The notes beneath the pieces were generated by a model that searched no databases, was not told where the DNA came from, and worked only from the letters and a program-made list of their open reading frames with translations. This document shows positions 31,460 to 45,000 of a stretch of 64,000 bases of DNA, in pieces (the stretch's first letter is position 1; every line of letters begins with the position of its first letter). Source of the DNA: Pseudo-nitzschia pungens (taxonomy: Eukaryota > Bacillariophyta > Bacillariophyceae > Bacillariales > Bacillariaceae); NCBI GenBank assembly GCA_037355855.1, contig CM074761.1, positions 5,413,346 through 5,477,345 on the forward strand, given 5' to 3'. Both the position numbers and the translations under genes were made by a program.

Positions 31460-32994
31460 TCATCCAAAAAAACCTCCCTTTTCCGCGGTCGGATTAACGG
31501 TCTCCTCCAGTTCCTCGACCATTCGTCTCCAGGGCACGGTTCCGACACCGCGTCGAATGATGCTCCCGTTGTTGGCCACGACGATCGCGATCCCGTCCTT
31601 CCTAACACTCTCCCCATTTTGTTCCACGGCGTCCGCGATTTCCTGCTGGATGTACTCGTCCCAGTCCCCACCGGTGGTCCGGGCAATGTACGGCTGCGTC
31701 TCGTAGGAGGGCTTCTCCCCAAAGCCGCCGCTCGGTCGCGTGAGCGCGTCGCTTCCGTTGTCGTCCGTCTCGTAGGGCACCACCAGGACGTTGCTGAGGG
31801 CAAAGTCCATCTTGAGGAGGTTAGCCCCGATGAGCGCGTCCTTGCAGGCCTTTCGGGGTCCGGCGACGATGATCATGTGCTGCTTGGCCCCGGTCTGCAG
31901 GTCCGAAACGCGTGCGGTCTGGGTGCTGCCATCGGCTCCAATCATGATTTCGAGGGGGAGGGACTGCAGGACCCGCTCGCGCTCCTTCATTGCCTTGCTC
32001 ACGGCCTTCATTTCCTTCTTGCGCTGGATTTTCTCGTCGACCTTGGACTGTAGCTCGGACTGCTTTCCCAGATCGTACTTGGCGGCAAGTCCCATGAGAA
32101 TGACAAAGCCGAAATCGATCCCGAGGTTTACCAGCTGCGAGAGCAACAAGAAACGAAACGCAACGAAACGCAACGAAACGAATAATCGAATCAATCAATC
32201 ACACACAAGGGGTGAGAACAACAGAAAAAAGATTCGGAGAGTTTGGTTGGGAATCCGGTCGTTTCCACCACTAAAACTATTCTGTTGCGTAGTCAATGAC
32301 AATGACAATGACAATGTCAACATCGGCGTCAACATCGACGTCAACATCGACGTCAATATCGACGTCAACATCAATGGCAACATCAACAGCAACATCGAAG
32401 CCGGTCTCAACACGTATTGTGATCGGTTTTCCCTAGCGAATCAATCCATGCGTCCTTGGAAGACATGTCGTGCGTGCGTGTATTCGTTTATTCATTCCCT
32501 CCTTCGTGCCGTTTGGTTCGACTATTTTGCAACAGTTCCGTTCACCATCGCAATCGCAATCGAATCGCATATCACATCGCATCACATCATTGCATCACGT
32601 CATCGCATCGTACCTCGGTTTGCAGATTAAAATCGGGGCTGTTGCTGTTGGCAATCGCTCCGGATCCGTTGATGAGACCCCCGATAAAGGCACCCGACCC
32701 AAAGGATCCGTAGAGGAACAACCGAATCGTTCTCCAGGGGGCGATCGATTCCGTCAGGAGTTTGTTGCGCATGGATTCGTCGACTCCGCCGCCGCCGCCG
32801 CTCTTTTGGTTGCCGTCGCTCTTGTCGGCAAACAGAGCGGTGGAGGGAGACTCCGGCCGGAGAGCGCAGCTGTTGGGGCCGCCGCTGCGGCCGCGGTGGT
32901 TGCCCGCGGAGGAGTGGGCCGGGACAAAGGCGCGCGTGCTGCCGATGGCTGCCAGGGCGGCGCAGGCCGAGACCCAGAAAGCGGTTTGTCTCAT
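31460..32994 (-). CDS. LPA1/Rep27-like (DUF3493) plastid membrane protein, two exons
   Basis: Exon 1 is 32994-32614 (donor GTACGA after CTGCAAACCGAG) and exon 2 is 32134-31460, total 351 residues, phase 0. The N-terminus is a signal peptide with the cleavage motif T-R-A-F-V-P (residues 20-24), followed by a basic, Ser-rich transit region: a diatom plastid signal. Residues 85-115 (A-P-W-R-T-I-R-L-F-L-Y-G-S-F-G-S-G-A-F-I-G-G) and the start of exon 2 (L-V-N-L-G-I-D-F-G-F-V-I-L) are the two membrane segments and surrounding motif of the LPA1/DUF3493 family. The remainder is soluble with a coiled charged helix. LPA1/Rep27 proteins assist photosystem II assembly and D1 repair in thylakoids. I infer a related role. 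The 479 nt intron carries minisatellite (AACATCGACGTC) and pentanucleotide repeats. Confidence 0.82.
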
Positions 32995-34881
32995 GGTGGC
33001 GGAAGGGTTCCCTGGGAGGTCGAACGTTGGAGTGTGCGACACGAAATCAAGAAAAAAAAGGAAACGAAAAGAAACGTCCTCTGTGCCGCGGTGCTGCCGG
33101 TTCTTGCGGGCGCTGCTCGAGAATTTAGTTTGATTGATCCTTGTCGGGCGGACAGCAGATGACTTGCTGTGTTGGTAGAACGATTGTCGTTCGATGCAGT
33201 AAATAGCGTACGGTATCAGTGCTGTAAATTTGTATCGACGATGATTCGATTCGAGACGTTGTCGTCGTTGCTTTGTTCGTTCGTCTCGCCTGTTGTCGCT
33301 TGTCTGTTCTCGCTTTTCGTTGATGACTTCAGTTCGAGATTGAGATTGATTATTTTGTTTCTGATGACAGGTGACAACCGAAGAGATCTTGAAGTGGGCG
33401 ATGACATGAGATTTTGATTCGTTCCAAAACGTGAATGAATCAGTCATGTAGGACTTACGTAGCCACCACATCATCATCATCATCATCATCATTTATTTGC
33501 GGAGGAATGAATCTCTGGCATCGAAGCATTTTCCGATTGATGCCTCTTTTCCAAGTTTTGGGACATTCATGGATTTATAACCTTAACTCTATTGTTGTAA
33601 TCCTTCCTGAAGAACCTTGACTCTATTGTTGGGGTTTCTTGAAAACCCCAACCTATATTCAGTTGGGGTTTCTTGCTAACCCCAACCCATTTGGTTCAAA
33701 TCTGGTTGGGGTTCAGGGTAACCAATATTCTGCTAACCCCAACCTCAACCCTAACTATTTTGTTGGGGTTCACACTAACCCTAACCCATATTTTGCTAAC
33801 CCCAACCCAGTTCTTGATAAGCCCAACCCCATTTTCCTCAAAATACCATCATAACTCCCGCCCTTTTTCCAAAACAAAAAAACACTGCAAGTAAGTTTTT
33901 CATTGTCCAAGGGTACGTAACACGGTACGATACGTACGAATAGTATTGATGATGACGCGCGTACGGTAATTATGGTAACTGATTCGAACGTACCGTACAA
34001 GCACGAGCACCAGTAATTAGTTATTGCTTCGTACTCGTAAGTTACCGTAGAAGTAAGAAGTCAGTAATAAGATTACTCGTCGTACTTCCAGTTTTTGTGA
34101 TCAGGCCCAAACAAAAATGATGATGATGATGTCACGTCATCTGTGAGTTTTTCCATTGGTACGGTAAGGTTTACCTCACCGAAACTCGTACGTTAAGCCG
34201 AGTAAGGTTACGTAAATTACCGTAACTTACCGCAAGGTTTTACTGCACTTCCAACCGATGAAAGAGAGAAACTCCCAGAATTCGTTCGAAATTCGAATTT
34301 AGGCTTTTTCGTTCCTCGTTTCTTCTTGCTTTGGTTGTTGTCGCGGCTGTAATTTCCGTACCGTAGGGCACTCCAATCTCCAATCCATCCAATCCATCCA
34401 TACAATCCACTCCATACGTACTGTACCTTACGAACAACCGCATCCATCGATCCGTCCTTTCGAAAGCGGTGTTGTGGTTGACTGGTTGGTTGTTTGGTGT
34501 CATTGGCTCGAAGCGCTTTCGAACTAGTGATTATTGCGTCTATTATTATTTCTTACCGAGCCGGAGACCGATCCTTGCCCATTTCTCCGTTTTGAGAAGA
34601 CCTCGGAAAGCGCCACGGTCGAAGCAACGAAGCAACAGATTCTGTTCTGTCCCGCTCTGTCGTGTTCTGCTCTGCTCTGCTCTGCGTTGGTCTGATCGGA
34701 TCTGATAATCAGATCCGCGACCTCTTCCTCGGAAACCGAATCGCATTCGGAAGCAAGCTCCAAAACGCTCCAATCAATCCATCGATTTCATCGAATTGCA
34801 TTGCCATTGCATTGAATCGAATTGAATTGCATTGCACCGAATAGTTTCGAAAAAAAAAAAACGCCAGCCACGCCGACAACC
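32995..34881. other. divergent intergenic region with repeats
   Basis: Separates the LPA1-like gene (-) from the ABC transporter (+). It holds the AACCCCAACC cluster (33600-33850), clustered GTAAGGTTTACC/CGTAAGTTACC words (34140-34240) and pentanucleotide tracts TGCTC and ATTGA/ATTGC (34638-34690, 34795-34840) just before the ABC start codon. No gene supported. Confidence 0.5.
33600..33850. repeat. telomere-like AACCCCAACC / GGTTGGGGTT cluster
   Basis: More than ten copies of AACCCCAAC or TTGGGGTT occur on both strands within 250 bp, with a few CCCTAACCC words. Spacing is irregular (15-30 bp). A 71-codon plus-strand frame across it (33639-33854) repeats Asn-Pro dipeptides, as expected from the repeat itself. 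It could form G-quadruplexes. Confidence 0.8.
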
Positions 34882-37800
34882 ATGGCAGGCGCAGCAGCAA
34901 CCGCTTCGACGAGTCCGGGAACGTTGGACACGGACACCAACACCAACACCAACACCAATACAGACACCGATTCCGATCAGTCGGCCACACCGAAAAAAGG
35001 AATCTGGCTCGTCCGGGGCACGATCTCCCTCTTGCTGGTCGATGTCTTGGTCTCGATCCTCCTCATGTCTTCGATTCTACCCTGGGTCCGCCACCAGGAA
35101 GACGACAACAGTAATGATAACGACACTAACCATCACAACCACTACTCCTTCTCGGGATCCCTCCTGGACCTACTGGTCCTGTCGGTCTGCCGCGTGGCCA
35201 CCGGACTCTCGGCCTGCGCTTTCTCCTACGCCAGGGGCACCGTCCGCGAATCCTATCCCTTTCCGGTGGTCCACCCCAACGGCACCAAGAAAACCCGTGA
35301 CGAGCTGGAGGAGGAGGCCCTGGAGCAATCGGTGGGCACCTGGATCGAGCGCTGCGTTCGCCGCGCGGCGTTTCCCCACGAGCTCCTCTGCCTGGCCACG
35401 GCGCTGGTGGCGGTGGCCAAGTGCCTGGTGCGATTGGAGGTGGAGATCGGGAGGCTCGACGAGGACCGGGAACGGGCCCACTGTTTCTTTTGGCTGGCCT
35501 TCGCCTACGCGGCGGTGGTGGCGGTGGTCGAGACGATCCACCTGGACGCGACCTGCGTCGTTCTGGGAGAGTGGGGATCGGCGCGGAAAGCGACCGCGCA
35601 GCAACAACCGCCGCGGATCGTGCGGAGGATCTCGTCGCATCTCAGCCTGCAGCTGCCGCTCCTGGAAAACGACGGGCTTCTGTCGCGAGAGGGGAGCGGC
35701 GAGGGCGAAGGCCAGAGCGAATTCCAGAGCGAAGGCGAAACCGAAACCGCGGAATCCGACGAGGAAGGCCGGTCCACGAGCGAAGCGTCGTCGTCTTGCG
35801 ACGATCGCGGCACCGGGAGTGGAAGCGGCACCGGCATCGGGAGCGACACCGACTACAAGGCATCGTGGTCGGACCTCCTGAAACTCTGCGCTCCCGACGC
35901 CTTCCTGATCGCGGTGGCCTTTGTGTTTTTGCTCTTTGCGGCGGCCATGCAGATCTACATCCCCAAGTACACCGGTGCCTGCCTCGATGCCCTCGAGGAG
36001 GCCTACAGCCGCCACGACGACGACGACGGCACTGGCGACGACAACCACAACAGCGGCATCGACAACATTCCGGGATTCATGTCCAACGTCAAGAAACTCA
36101 TCGTGGTATCGGTGCTGGGAGGATTCTTTTCGGGGGTCCGGGGATCGATCTTCACCGTGGTCGGTGGGAGGGTGAACGTGCGGCTCCGACTGAGACTGAT
36201 GGACGCCCTCCTGACGACCGAGCAGGGATTCTTCGACGTGACCAAAACCGGTGACATCACCAGCCGGTTGTCCAGCGACACGACCCTCGTGGGGGATCAG
36301 GTCGCGCTGAACGTCAATGTGAGTGCGGACTGGAGTATGGAGTATGGAGTATGGAGTGGATGATGGAGTGGTATGACGGTGTACAAGCTTCTGGCGGTTT
36401 CGTGTTGCGCTTTCTAATCCGGAGTTTTCGTTTCCTTTCTTTCTGCTTGCTTGTCGAAAAAAAATACAATACAATACAACACACACAACACACAACACAA
36501 CACAACACACAACTCACAACTCACAACTCACAACACACCACACACAACACACACGCGCGTGCCAAGGTGTTTCTGAGATCCCTGGTGCAGGTCGTGGGGG
36601 TGCTGATCTTCATGTTCACCATTTCCTGGCAGCTCTCGATGCTGGCCTTTATCAGCGTTCCGGTGGTCACCATCCTCTCCAGGTGGTACGGAACCTTCAT
36701 CCGGAGCCTGTCCAAGGTCATGCAAACCAAGCTGGCGGAGGGAAACAGCGTGTCCGAGGCGGCGCTGTCGAGCATGCCGACCGTACGGGCCTTTGATGCG
36801 GCACCCACCGAGTACAAGGAATTCACCGGGTACATGAACCGGGTGCGTATCGTGTTGCAGTGTATCGCATCGCATCGCATCATTTTGTATTGTATCGTGT
36901 TGTATAGCATCGCATCATATCGCATCGCAGCGTCTCGCACTGAAGTGTACCGAACCGCAATGTAGCAATACTACGCATCCTTCATTCGACAGAGTGAAGT
37001 GTATAGTTGGGAACATGGTGGTGGACTGATGGACTGTCTCACATGCATTGTCGCTGCTGCTTCGTTTTCTCTTCTATCTGTTCAGTACCTCGAACTCACC
37101 TTCAAGCAAGCGGTTGCCTACTGCGGGTATGCGACCGTCTCGACGAGCCTCCCGCAACTCGTGACGGCGCTCGGTAAGTACAGGCACATGCACACGCATA
37201 CACATAAACATACACGTAAACATAGACATACACGTACAGTGGCGTTCGTTGTCGCACAGAGCTCGTGTTTTTTCACGCGTAGAAACGATCGATCCGATCG
37301 GGACGCCTGCAACTCACACCAGTCTCTCCTTCCGACGCTGCTCCCAATGCTGTTTTGTTCCAGTTGTGTTTTACGGGGGATTGCTGGTTCGGAACGGGCA
37401 TCTCTCGAGCGGTGAATTGGTGAGTTTCCTCCTGTACTTGCAGAGTCTCAGCGACGCCTTTAGCTCGATCGGATACATCTTCTCCTCATTGACGCAGGCG
37501 GTCGGGGCCGCGGACAAGGTCTTTGAATTGATGCACCGCAAGCGAAAGGTCATGCCGCAAACGCTGGCTCCGACGAGTGCTGCTGCTACTACAAGCGGCG
37601 GCAGTGACGACTACGCGAGGGAATCGAGCATCGTCGAGAAGGTCCGAAAGAGCGGTCTGGAGCCGAGCGAGTGCAGGGGGGAGGTCACGCTCAGGGACGT
37701 CGAGATGTACTATCCGGCTCGTCCCAACAAGCGCGTCCTGAACGGCATGTCGCTGTCGGTTCCCCCCGGATCGATCGTGGCGCTGGTGGGGCCATCGGGC

Positions 37801-38727
37801 GGGGGCAAGAGCAGCATCATTTCGCTGGTGCAAAACCTGTACTCCCAATCGTCCGGCAAGGTGATGCTGGACAACGTGGAAGTCCACGAGTATTCTCCCC
37901 GGTGGCTGAGCCACCACATCTCGATTGTCCAGCAGGAACCGACCCTGTTTGCTCGTTCGATCAGGCGCAACATCATGTACGGGTTGGAGGGCACCGATCG
38001 AGAGCCGACGCAAGAAGAAATCGAACGGGTGGCGAGGCTTTCCAATTGTGACGATTTCATTCGCAAGGTGCGTGCGTGCGTGCGTGCGTGCGTTGAAGGT
38101 GGATGGATGCTTGGATGGATGGATGGATGGATGAATGGGAGGAGGGTAGTTGAATCATACCGCGGCCGTCCGGCACGTTTCGAAATTGCTTTGAACCAGC
38201 TGACCGATTTTGTTCTTTTGTGATTTGTAGATGCCCCTGCAATACGAGACAGAGGTCGGAGAACGGGGTGTCCAACTGAGCGGTGGCCAGAAACAGAGGT
38301 ACGTTCCTTGATTGATGATCGATTCGTGTCGGCGTGTGCTTCGGGCAATTGGTTTGGACCGACCGGTTCTAACCATCCTCCTTGTAGAATTGCCATTGCT
38401 CGAGCCCTCGTACGAAAGCCAAAGATTCTTCTCCTCGACGAAGCGACGAGTGCTCTTGATGCCGAATCGGAACACATGGTTCAATCGGCTATCGATCACA
38501 TGATAGAAACGGCTCGATCGGCCGACGGCGCCGGAATGAGCGTGATGATCGTCGCCCATCGGTTGAGCACGATTCGAAACGCCGATATCATCTTTGTTGT
38601 TCAGGACGGGCGGGTGGTGGAACAAGGAAACCACTCCGAACTCATTCAGAGAGAAGATGGACCCTACGCTTCACTAGTTCGACGCCAAATGAACGTCCAA
38701 AGCAAATTGGAAGGCGATGAAAAATAA
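34882..38727 (+). CDS. ABCB-type half ABC transporter (TAP/ABCB family), six exons
   Basis: Start is ACCATGG at 34882. Exons: 34882-36318, 36567-36842, 37086-37173, 37364-38067, 38231-38298 and 38388-38727; all joins keep frame and give 970 residues. An N-terminal part with extra membrane helices and an acidic, Ser-rich cytosolic insert precedes one six-helix ABC membrane domain (about 330-640) and one nucleotide-binding domain. The latter has Walker A G-P-S-G-G-G-K-S (743-750), signature L-S-G-G-Q (851-855), Walker B I-L-L-L-D-E (871-876) and the switch His in V-A-H-R-L-S (915). One membrane domain plus one NBD means it must dimerise. The extra N-terminal helices recall TAP/TAPL (lysosomal or ER peptide exporters). 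Substrate and membrane are not decidable from sequence. Introns carry pentanucleotide and [10 protein letters not shown] repeats. Confidence 0.93.
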
Positions 38728-39091
38728 TAATGGTAAAGAAATAGTAATATCGAAATTCGCAAACCGCGCCGACTACAGCGGAAGAAGATTCAGTAGTAAG
38801 TAGTAATTTTGTCTTGTGAATAATAATAATACTTCGTAATAGTTGTATCAACCAAAGCACGTGTGTCGGAACCGACATCAATGACTACCAGTACTGTTGG
38901 TCTCAATCATTCTCTGGTGTTGCCATAGTTTTTAAAAGATTATTTTGATTATTTATTTATCCCGATGTAATGTCGTGTGATAGTTGGTATGATCAAGAAA
39001 TCAACCTTTCGTCCTACCTCCTGTCCCGTTGCTGGTGGTTCAGCATTTATTGACTCCGTTGATTCCTCAGAATCCAGGAATGATTTCGTGC
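38728..39091. other. convergent intergenic spacer
   Basis: AT-rich 3' flanks of the ABC transporter (+) and APC1 (-), with AATAATAATA runs near 38820. No gene seen. Confidence 0.5.
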
Positions 39092-42000
39092 TTAGCTCAG
39101 ATCCATGTCATCTGCACCTATTTTGGGCGTTTTGCTTTCGCGGTGGCAATCGTAGAAAATGGTCAGAATTTTATGGCACGAATTCTCGCTGGAAAGGGCG
39201 AACTCCAACAACTCGAACAGATAAGCAATCAGTTCGCAATTCAATACTCCGTTGGAAGTTTTGTCCACGCGTGTCACACCGTGTTGCTGATAGTAGGATC
39301 GCACGAGACGAAAGTCCCATGCATGTGCGACGCGAGCGCTATGTCGGGCACCGATGGTGTTTATGGAGCTTCGAAGCGCAAGATACAATGGCAGCGCTTG
39401 CTGCGTATCACGCAAAAAACATTCGTGAAGTATTCGACTGCAAAACTGAGCCAATGACTGGCCAGCGACTAGTTTCCTTGCCCGAGGTTCGAAGAAATCA
39501 CAGAAATGCTTTGCGAATGCGAAGATTCGCCGGTCGTCTGTGAACGATGCGACCAATTCTAACGGATCTCTCCCCTGCAACTTATCCGACTGCATCAGAA
39601 GCGATGTGTGAGAATGAGGACGATCCTTATCATACATACACGCACTTCGGCGCTTGACAAAAAATGTCTTGCTCCCAATGTCATCGTCGAGCGTTATTGT
39701 CAGAGGATAATGTTGCTCTGAAACAACGCGAATCTCACAAGGTTTCTCGTCTGTATTCATAAGTAGACAAGGAGCGGTGAGATGCATTGGATCCAGGTCT
39801 TTGTTTTTGAAATGCAATTCAATGGGGGCGAAAACACATTCCCCTGTGTCCACGTCAATAGCCTTGAGCTCACGGTTCTTTACTGCAAGTGCATAAAGGT
39901 TCCGAAGTGCTTGCAAATGATATTGATTGTCCGATGTTGACGATGGAAATCTTGGGTAGAAGGCCATGATTAGAGCTGCAATATCTTTAGGATCACGCCC
40001 CAAGGTACATGTTCCACCTCCTAAAAAGAGCAAGCCTATTGCGGTAGCATACGCTTGGTGACTCCCGTAATAAATATCATCGTTGTAAGGCCATCTTACA
40101 ATTTTGAGAAGTCTCAGAGCATCCAAATTCCCAGTCCCCGCCAAAACCATAGAGAGCGAAATGGCGGCACAACCAAGGCACATTTCCATCACAGGTATTG
40201 GAGGGCGAAGTGCTTGAAGAGTAGGGTTCAGTCCATCTCGAAGATCCTGGAGCTCCATTACTCTTTCGAATATTACAGAAGCAGCATCTGTGTTGCCTGT
40301 ACCCGCATAGCGCAATCCGATTGAAAAACAAGCCGCTGCGATCACGTGGGTGTATATGAAACGCACTGCCTGACGATCGTAGTCTCTTTCTTTTTGTACA
40401 ACCGGAGCGTCACCTCGTTGTATGCTCTCAGCCAGATTCTTCATTTCTTCGTAGGCACTGTGTGCAGCTCTAGGTATTTGAGCCTGAATCCATTCGTCGG
40501 TTGGTTCTACTTCATCCCATAGAATCAAAGCGCGAGATATAACGCGAAACATCAAAAAGTCTGGGCGGACATATTCGAGAAGAAAATGCGTCTGCGGCAA
40601 AGCGATGGCTGATGCGATTGTTTGATTTCCACTTTTCATATACATCAATCCCAGCGCAAGTGTTGCACCGGGAGCTGTCACGTCGATGTTAATCGATTCT
40701 CCTTCGTAAATGCAAGAACATTTATCGTTGTTGTTTGAAGTAGAAGCCGACGGCAAGCTCAAACGGTCGGTTTCTTCATAACGGCGTCGCATCTCTGCAT
40801 CATCGATACCCCCAACAATGTACCGGTAGAGTCTTTCTTCTATTTTGAGATCCGCAAGGCCTGCTCCGGTGTCTATGCTACCTTCACTCCCCTTGCATAG
40901 GTTGACCATACCCAGAGCAATTCCACAAGCCAAAGTATATGCTTCACGATCGAGTACATTTCCATCATTCGATGGTCGTTTTCCAATTTCATTCAGAAGG
41001 AACTCGGTCATCATTCGATGTGAAGATCCTTCGTATAAGAGACCCGCCCCAGCAACGGCAGCTGCTTGGACAGTGCTGGCAACATCAATTGTACTAAAGT
41101 GCTGAGGAATCAGTGATGGAATGTGGAGACAGAGCATCTTGGAGACAGAGATATCACAAGACCCCCTCATGCTGAACAGAAAATTAGGACGAATAGGTGA
41201 GAAACCAAAATCAAAAATTTACAACGCAAAAATGGCATGGGCGACTTACTTTGCCGCCATTCCCAACAAACATCCCACAGTGGTAGTGACGGAACCATGA
41301 GTTAGATAGTCGAATATATCCGTCATCTCCAGAGCTGTTAGGTGTCCCCTCATTCCGAGGGCCATGAGGAGACCTCCATGCGCATGGTTCTGGTTTTGCG
41401 AATTGTTTTCGGGGGTGTTCGTATTATTTTGAGATTCCGCATGGTTGTTGTTCGAGGGCCTGTTGTAGACAATCCAGGTCCTCGTGATCTTGGACACCGA
41501 TTCCCCGGCGTCGAGCTGCAGCGGCAGCCGAAGACCCGCCGCGACTCCATTGTGAAATTCTGGCCAAATTTTCATGTCTACCGGACATTCCGAAACATCC
41601 AATGCCATTGTGGTGTTTGTCGGTGGAATCCTTCCCGACAGGCACAATTCCGGCAGGGGGAGCGGCTCGGCTGGTACTGGCTTGAGGTTTCCAATAGTGA
41701 GCATACCGCGGCCCAACGGAAGCGCAAGGATTCGGCGACTCAGCAGCAACAGTTTTATTTGCTTTTGTCGCTCGTAGTCGTGATCGGAAACTTCAATGGC
41801 GCGTGGAACACGAAGATAGATCGGTTTGGAAGACCGGAGCAAACGGCCCACTTCTCGTATCCGATTGTCGCCCGGCAACAACATCGAGGAGGTGGATTCC
41901 AATTGGGTAATGCCATCTTTGTCGTTGTATCCATATTCATCCGGTGAATAAGACGAGGGTTGACCGCTCGGCGAGCTGGAAGTGATAGATGCATTCGAAA

Positions 42001-45000
42001 CGTCACCATTTCCTTTGGATGCCTTCTTGCTAATGTCGTCCCTTCCGATCAAAGACCACACGGCAGGATCCATGTCGGTATCCAAAGTCATCTGTGAAGT
42101 TCGGCACCGATGAAGGAGCTCCAGAAGAGGAAGAGCCACGCCAACCGGCAATTCGTCCCTCAGAGCTTCGGGGTCTGTAAAGCCCTCTTCGAGCAAAAGT
42201 TTCACAACTTGACAATCTCTTGATTTGTCGACTTCCGCGTCGTCTCCATCGACGTGTTTCGATTTCCAAAACAATGCAGGAAAAATGCGCAGAAACGACT
42301 GGATTCTCGTACACGTAGTATTCAAATCTGGCCGATCAAAGTCATAGTACTGCGAGGTCATTGGGTTCCCATGGATCACTTCTTCGATCCACGATAGAAT
42401 GGATGGAGGTGAATGAAACGAAGAAAGCTTGAAGTCTTCCATGTGTTTCGAGGATTTGGTTTCCTCGTGCATTCCAATGCTACCCCTCGCTGCAGAGGAT
42501 ATCGAACTTCCAGGCTGATCCAGCTGGTAGTAGGACAGAAAGGCGTCCGACAAAGGATCGGACATGGTGGAATTGGAGGAGGCAGCAGCCATGGCACAAA
42601 TGTCGCACAATATGGATCCGATGTAGCCGAGTGCTTCCTCTTGCCTGGAATGGTAGAGCTTCATTTCTTCGTAGAACAGGTGCAGGGCATCAAAGACGGT
42701 GGTGCCGATGCGCAATCCCGAAGATGCGAGGTGCTGCACCGCCAGCGAGACCGTGTTGCGGAGCCCTTCGAAACTCGCGCTTGGTTTCGCCCACTCCGAC
42801 GCGCAATCGGTGTCCTCCAGTCCGTGCACTCGGTCGAACAGATCCCCGTATTCGACCGAATACGCTTCCCCGCTGCCGCTCCGCAAGAGCTCATCCCACG
42901 GCGTTTGTTCCAGGTCGGTTTCCGCGGCGGTCCCGTTGGCATTGGCATTGGCATTGGCATTGGCATTGGCATCGACATCGACGGCATTGACATCGATTCC
43001 CAGAATGTCGAATCGAAAGAGCGACAGAATCACCAGCCTCGCAATCTCGGCCGCCCCCAGTTCCTTGCTCGCGTGTTTCCATCGGACGCAATCCGCTCTC
43101 ATCTTGAGAGCAATCACGTCGAGCGCGCCCGTGCTCTCAAAGGCCGCCTCGACGGTCCGGAGCAGGGCCTCGCCCATCCAGTCCGAATCGAGGAGGAGGG
43201 AAAGCTTGCCGCGGAGGCTGCCGAGCTCGAGTGTGGATCGGTCCCGATAGACCACGTCGATGACGTTCCGAAAGCCCTGCTGGAGATCCACCATCGTGAT
43301 CGATGCCGACGGCGGTGAGGGTTCGTTCCGCGAGCTGCCGGTGCCCGCAACGATTGCGCAATCGACAACGTGCTGGGTGTTTCGGTAGAGGGACAGCTTG
43401 GTGTTGGTGTTGGTGTCGATGGCGCTGCTGCTATTGCTATTGCTATTGCTATTGCTATTGCCACTGCCACTGCTGCTCGTGCCCTCGTCGCGGGGTTTGC
43501 CGCCACCGGGAGCCTCGCGGAGGACCAAAATGTCGGTGGCCATTCCTCTCGAAATGGTGCTGTTTCTGTTTCTGTTTCGGTTGTTCTTGCGGTTCTTGTT
43601 CCGGTTGCGGTTGCGGGGCCGGTAATTCCAGGGAATCGGGGAAGCCTCGATGGGTTGCGCCGCGACGCAGGGCACCGATCCCTCCTCCTTTATCGAGAAC
43701 GATGCGCCTTGTCCTCGTCCCGATTGCCCGACCACGGGAGTCAGCGACAAGACGGTCAGTTCCCTGGAGGGAACGAGCGAAACGGAAGCGGAGGCGAAAG
43801 CGAACGCCGACGCCGAGGATGGATCGTTGCCGTCGTCGTTGCGATCGCGATTGCGATCGCGATCGCGATGATGATGATGATGATGATGATGATGGCGGGG
43901 ATGACCGGACGGAGACGGAGACGGGCGCGGGCGCGGGCACACCAAACACAGGCTCAGCGTCCCGGATCCGCTGGTATTGGACGCCAAGAAAATGGTTTCG
44001 GCCGGCGGGAGCGGTTTCGGATCGATGTAGATGCAGGCCATGCTCGTCCTGGGATGGAGGCTGGCGACGGGTCCCATCCTCGGCACCGAGGAGGATGCCG
44101 CCGCCGCCGCCATTCCCGTTGCCATGGCCACGGACTCGTGCGCCTGGACCGCGCGGCCGTCATTTCTCGCGGCGTGGGAGGAGGAATGATCCGTCGTTGC
44201 GCTTCCCACGCCACGCCCGTGCCCGTGCCCGCGCTTCCCGATTCCATGCCGGTGGTGGTGATGGCGGTGGGATCGTCCACCCCGGAAGCGGCCGCAGCCG
44301 CAACGGCGGTCGGTGGTCCCCTCGTCGACGGACGACGAAACCATCGACGTCGCCGAGGAGAGCGGCGAGAGCAGCGACGTGTTGTTTCGGGGCGTCGTCC
44401 TCCGGACGGAAACTCCCAGAGCGTCCGCCAGCGCCTCGGTTCGGGACTCTTGCGGAAGGATCCTCTCGTCGTGTTTGCGGCTTGTTGTTGTTGTCACCGC
44501 CGCTCCCGCTCCCGCTGCGTGCCGCAGTTATTGCTGCTGCTGCTGCCGCTGCCGCTGTCGTTGTTGTTGGGTCGAAATCGCGCCGCGACCCTTTTCCTTG
44601 CCGGTGTTGGTATCGGTGTTGCCGCTCGCTTTCACCGGGACCCACCAGCTCGAAATCCTCCAGGTCCTGCCGGAGGACCCCCAGGTGGCCGTCCCATCCG
44701 TTCTTGGCCCGCCACTGCCTGCTGATCTGCCAGAGGGGCGCCCGTTCCGGGGGAGGGGGGGTGGGAGCAATCTCCCACACCGCGTGGCGGCGGAGCTGGG
44801 TGTGGTACGTGACGCAGATGGGAACCGCGGAGGAAGAACCGGGGGAGCGACGGTCGCTGCTGCGAAGTGCGAATTGCGGTTGCGGTGGTTCGCGGACAAC
44901 GACGACGACGAGGAGGAGGAGGAGAACTCGCTTGGGTCTTTGGTCTCTTGCTCGCGGGGGTCTTGGTCTTGGTATTGGTCCTCGTCCTCGTCCTCATCGA

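Noticed and set aside
31383..32053. Plus-strand ORFs opposite the LPA1-like gene
   Set aside because: Shadows; the minus strand carries the conserved membrane motifs and clean splice sites.
33600..33850. True internal telomere array
   Set aside because: Spacing is irregular, both orientations mix, and the dominant word is AACCCCAAC rather than a uniform CCCTAA repeat.
33639..33854. 71-codon ORF with Asn-Pro repeats
   Set aside because: Directly produced by the AACCCCAACC repeat; no start context or flanking coding signal.
35170..36510. Minus-strand ORF of 446 codons
   Set aside because: Antisense to ABC transporter exon 1; Arg/Asp/Gln-rich with no recognisable domain.
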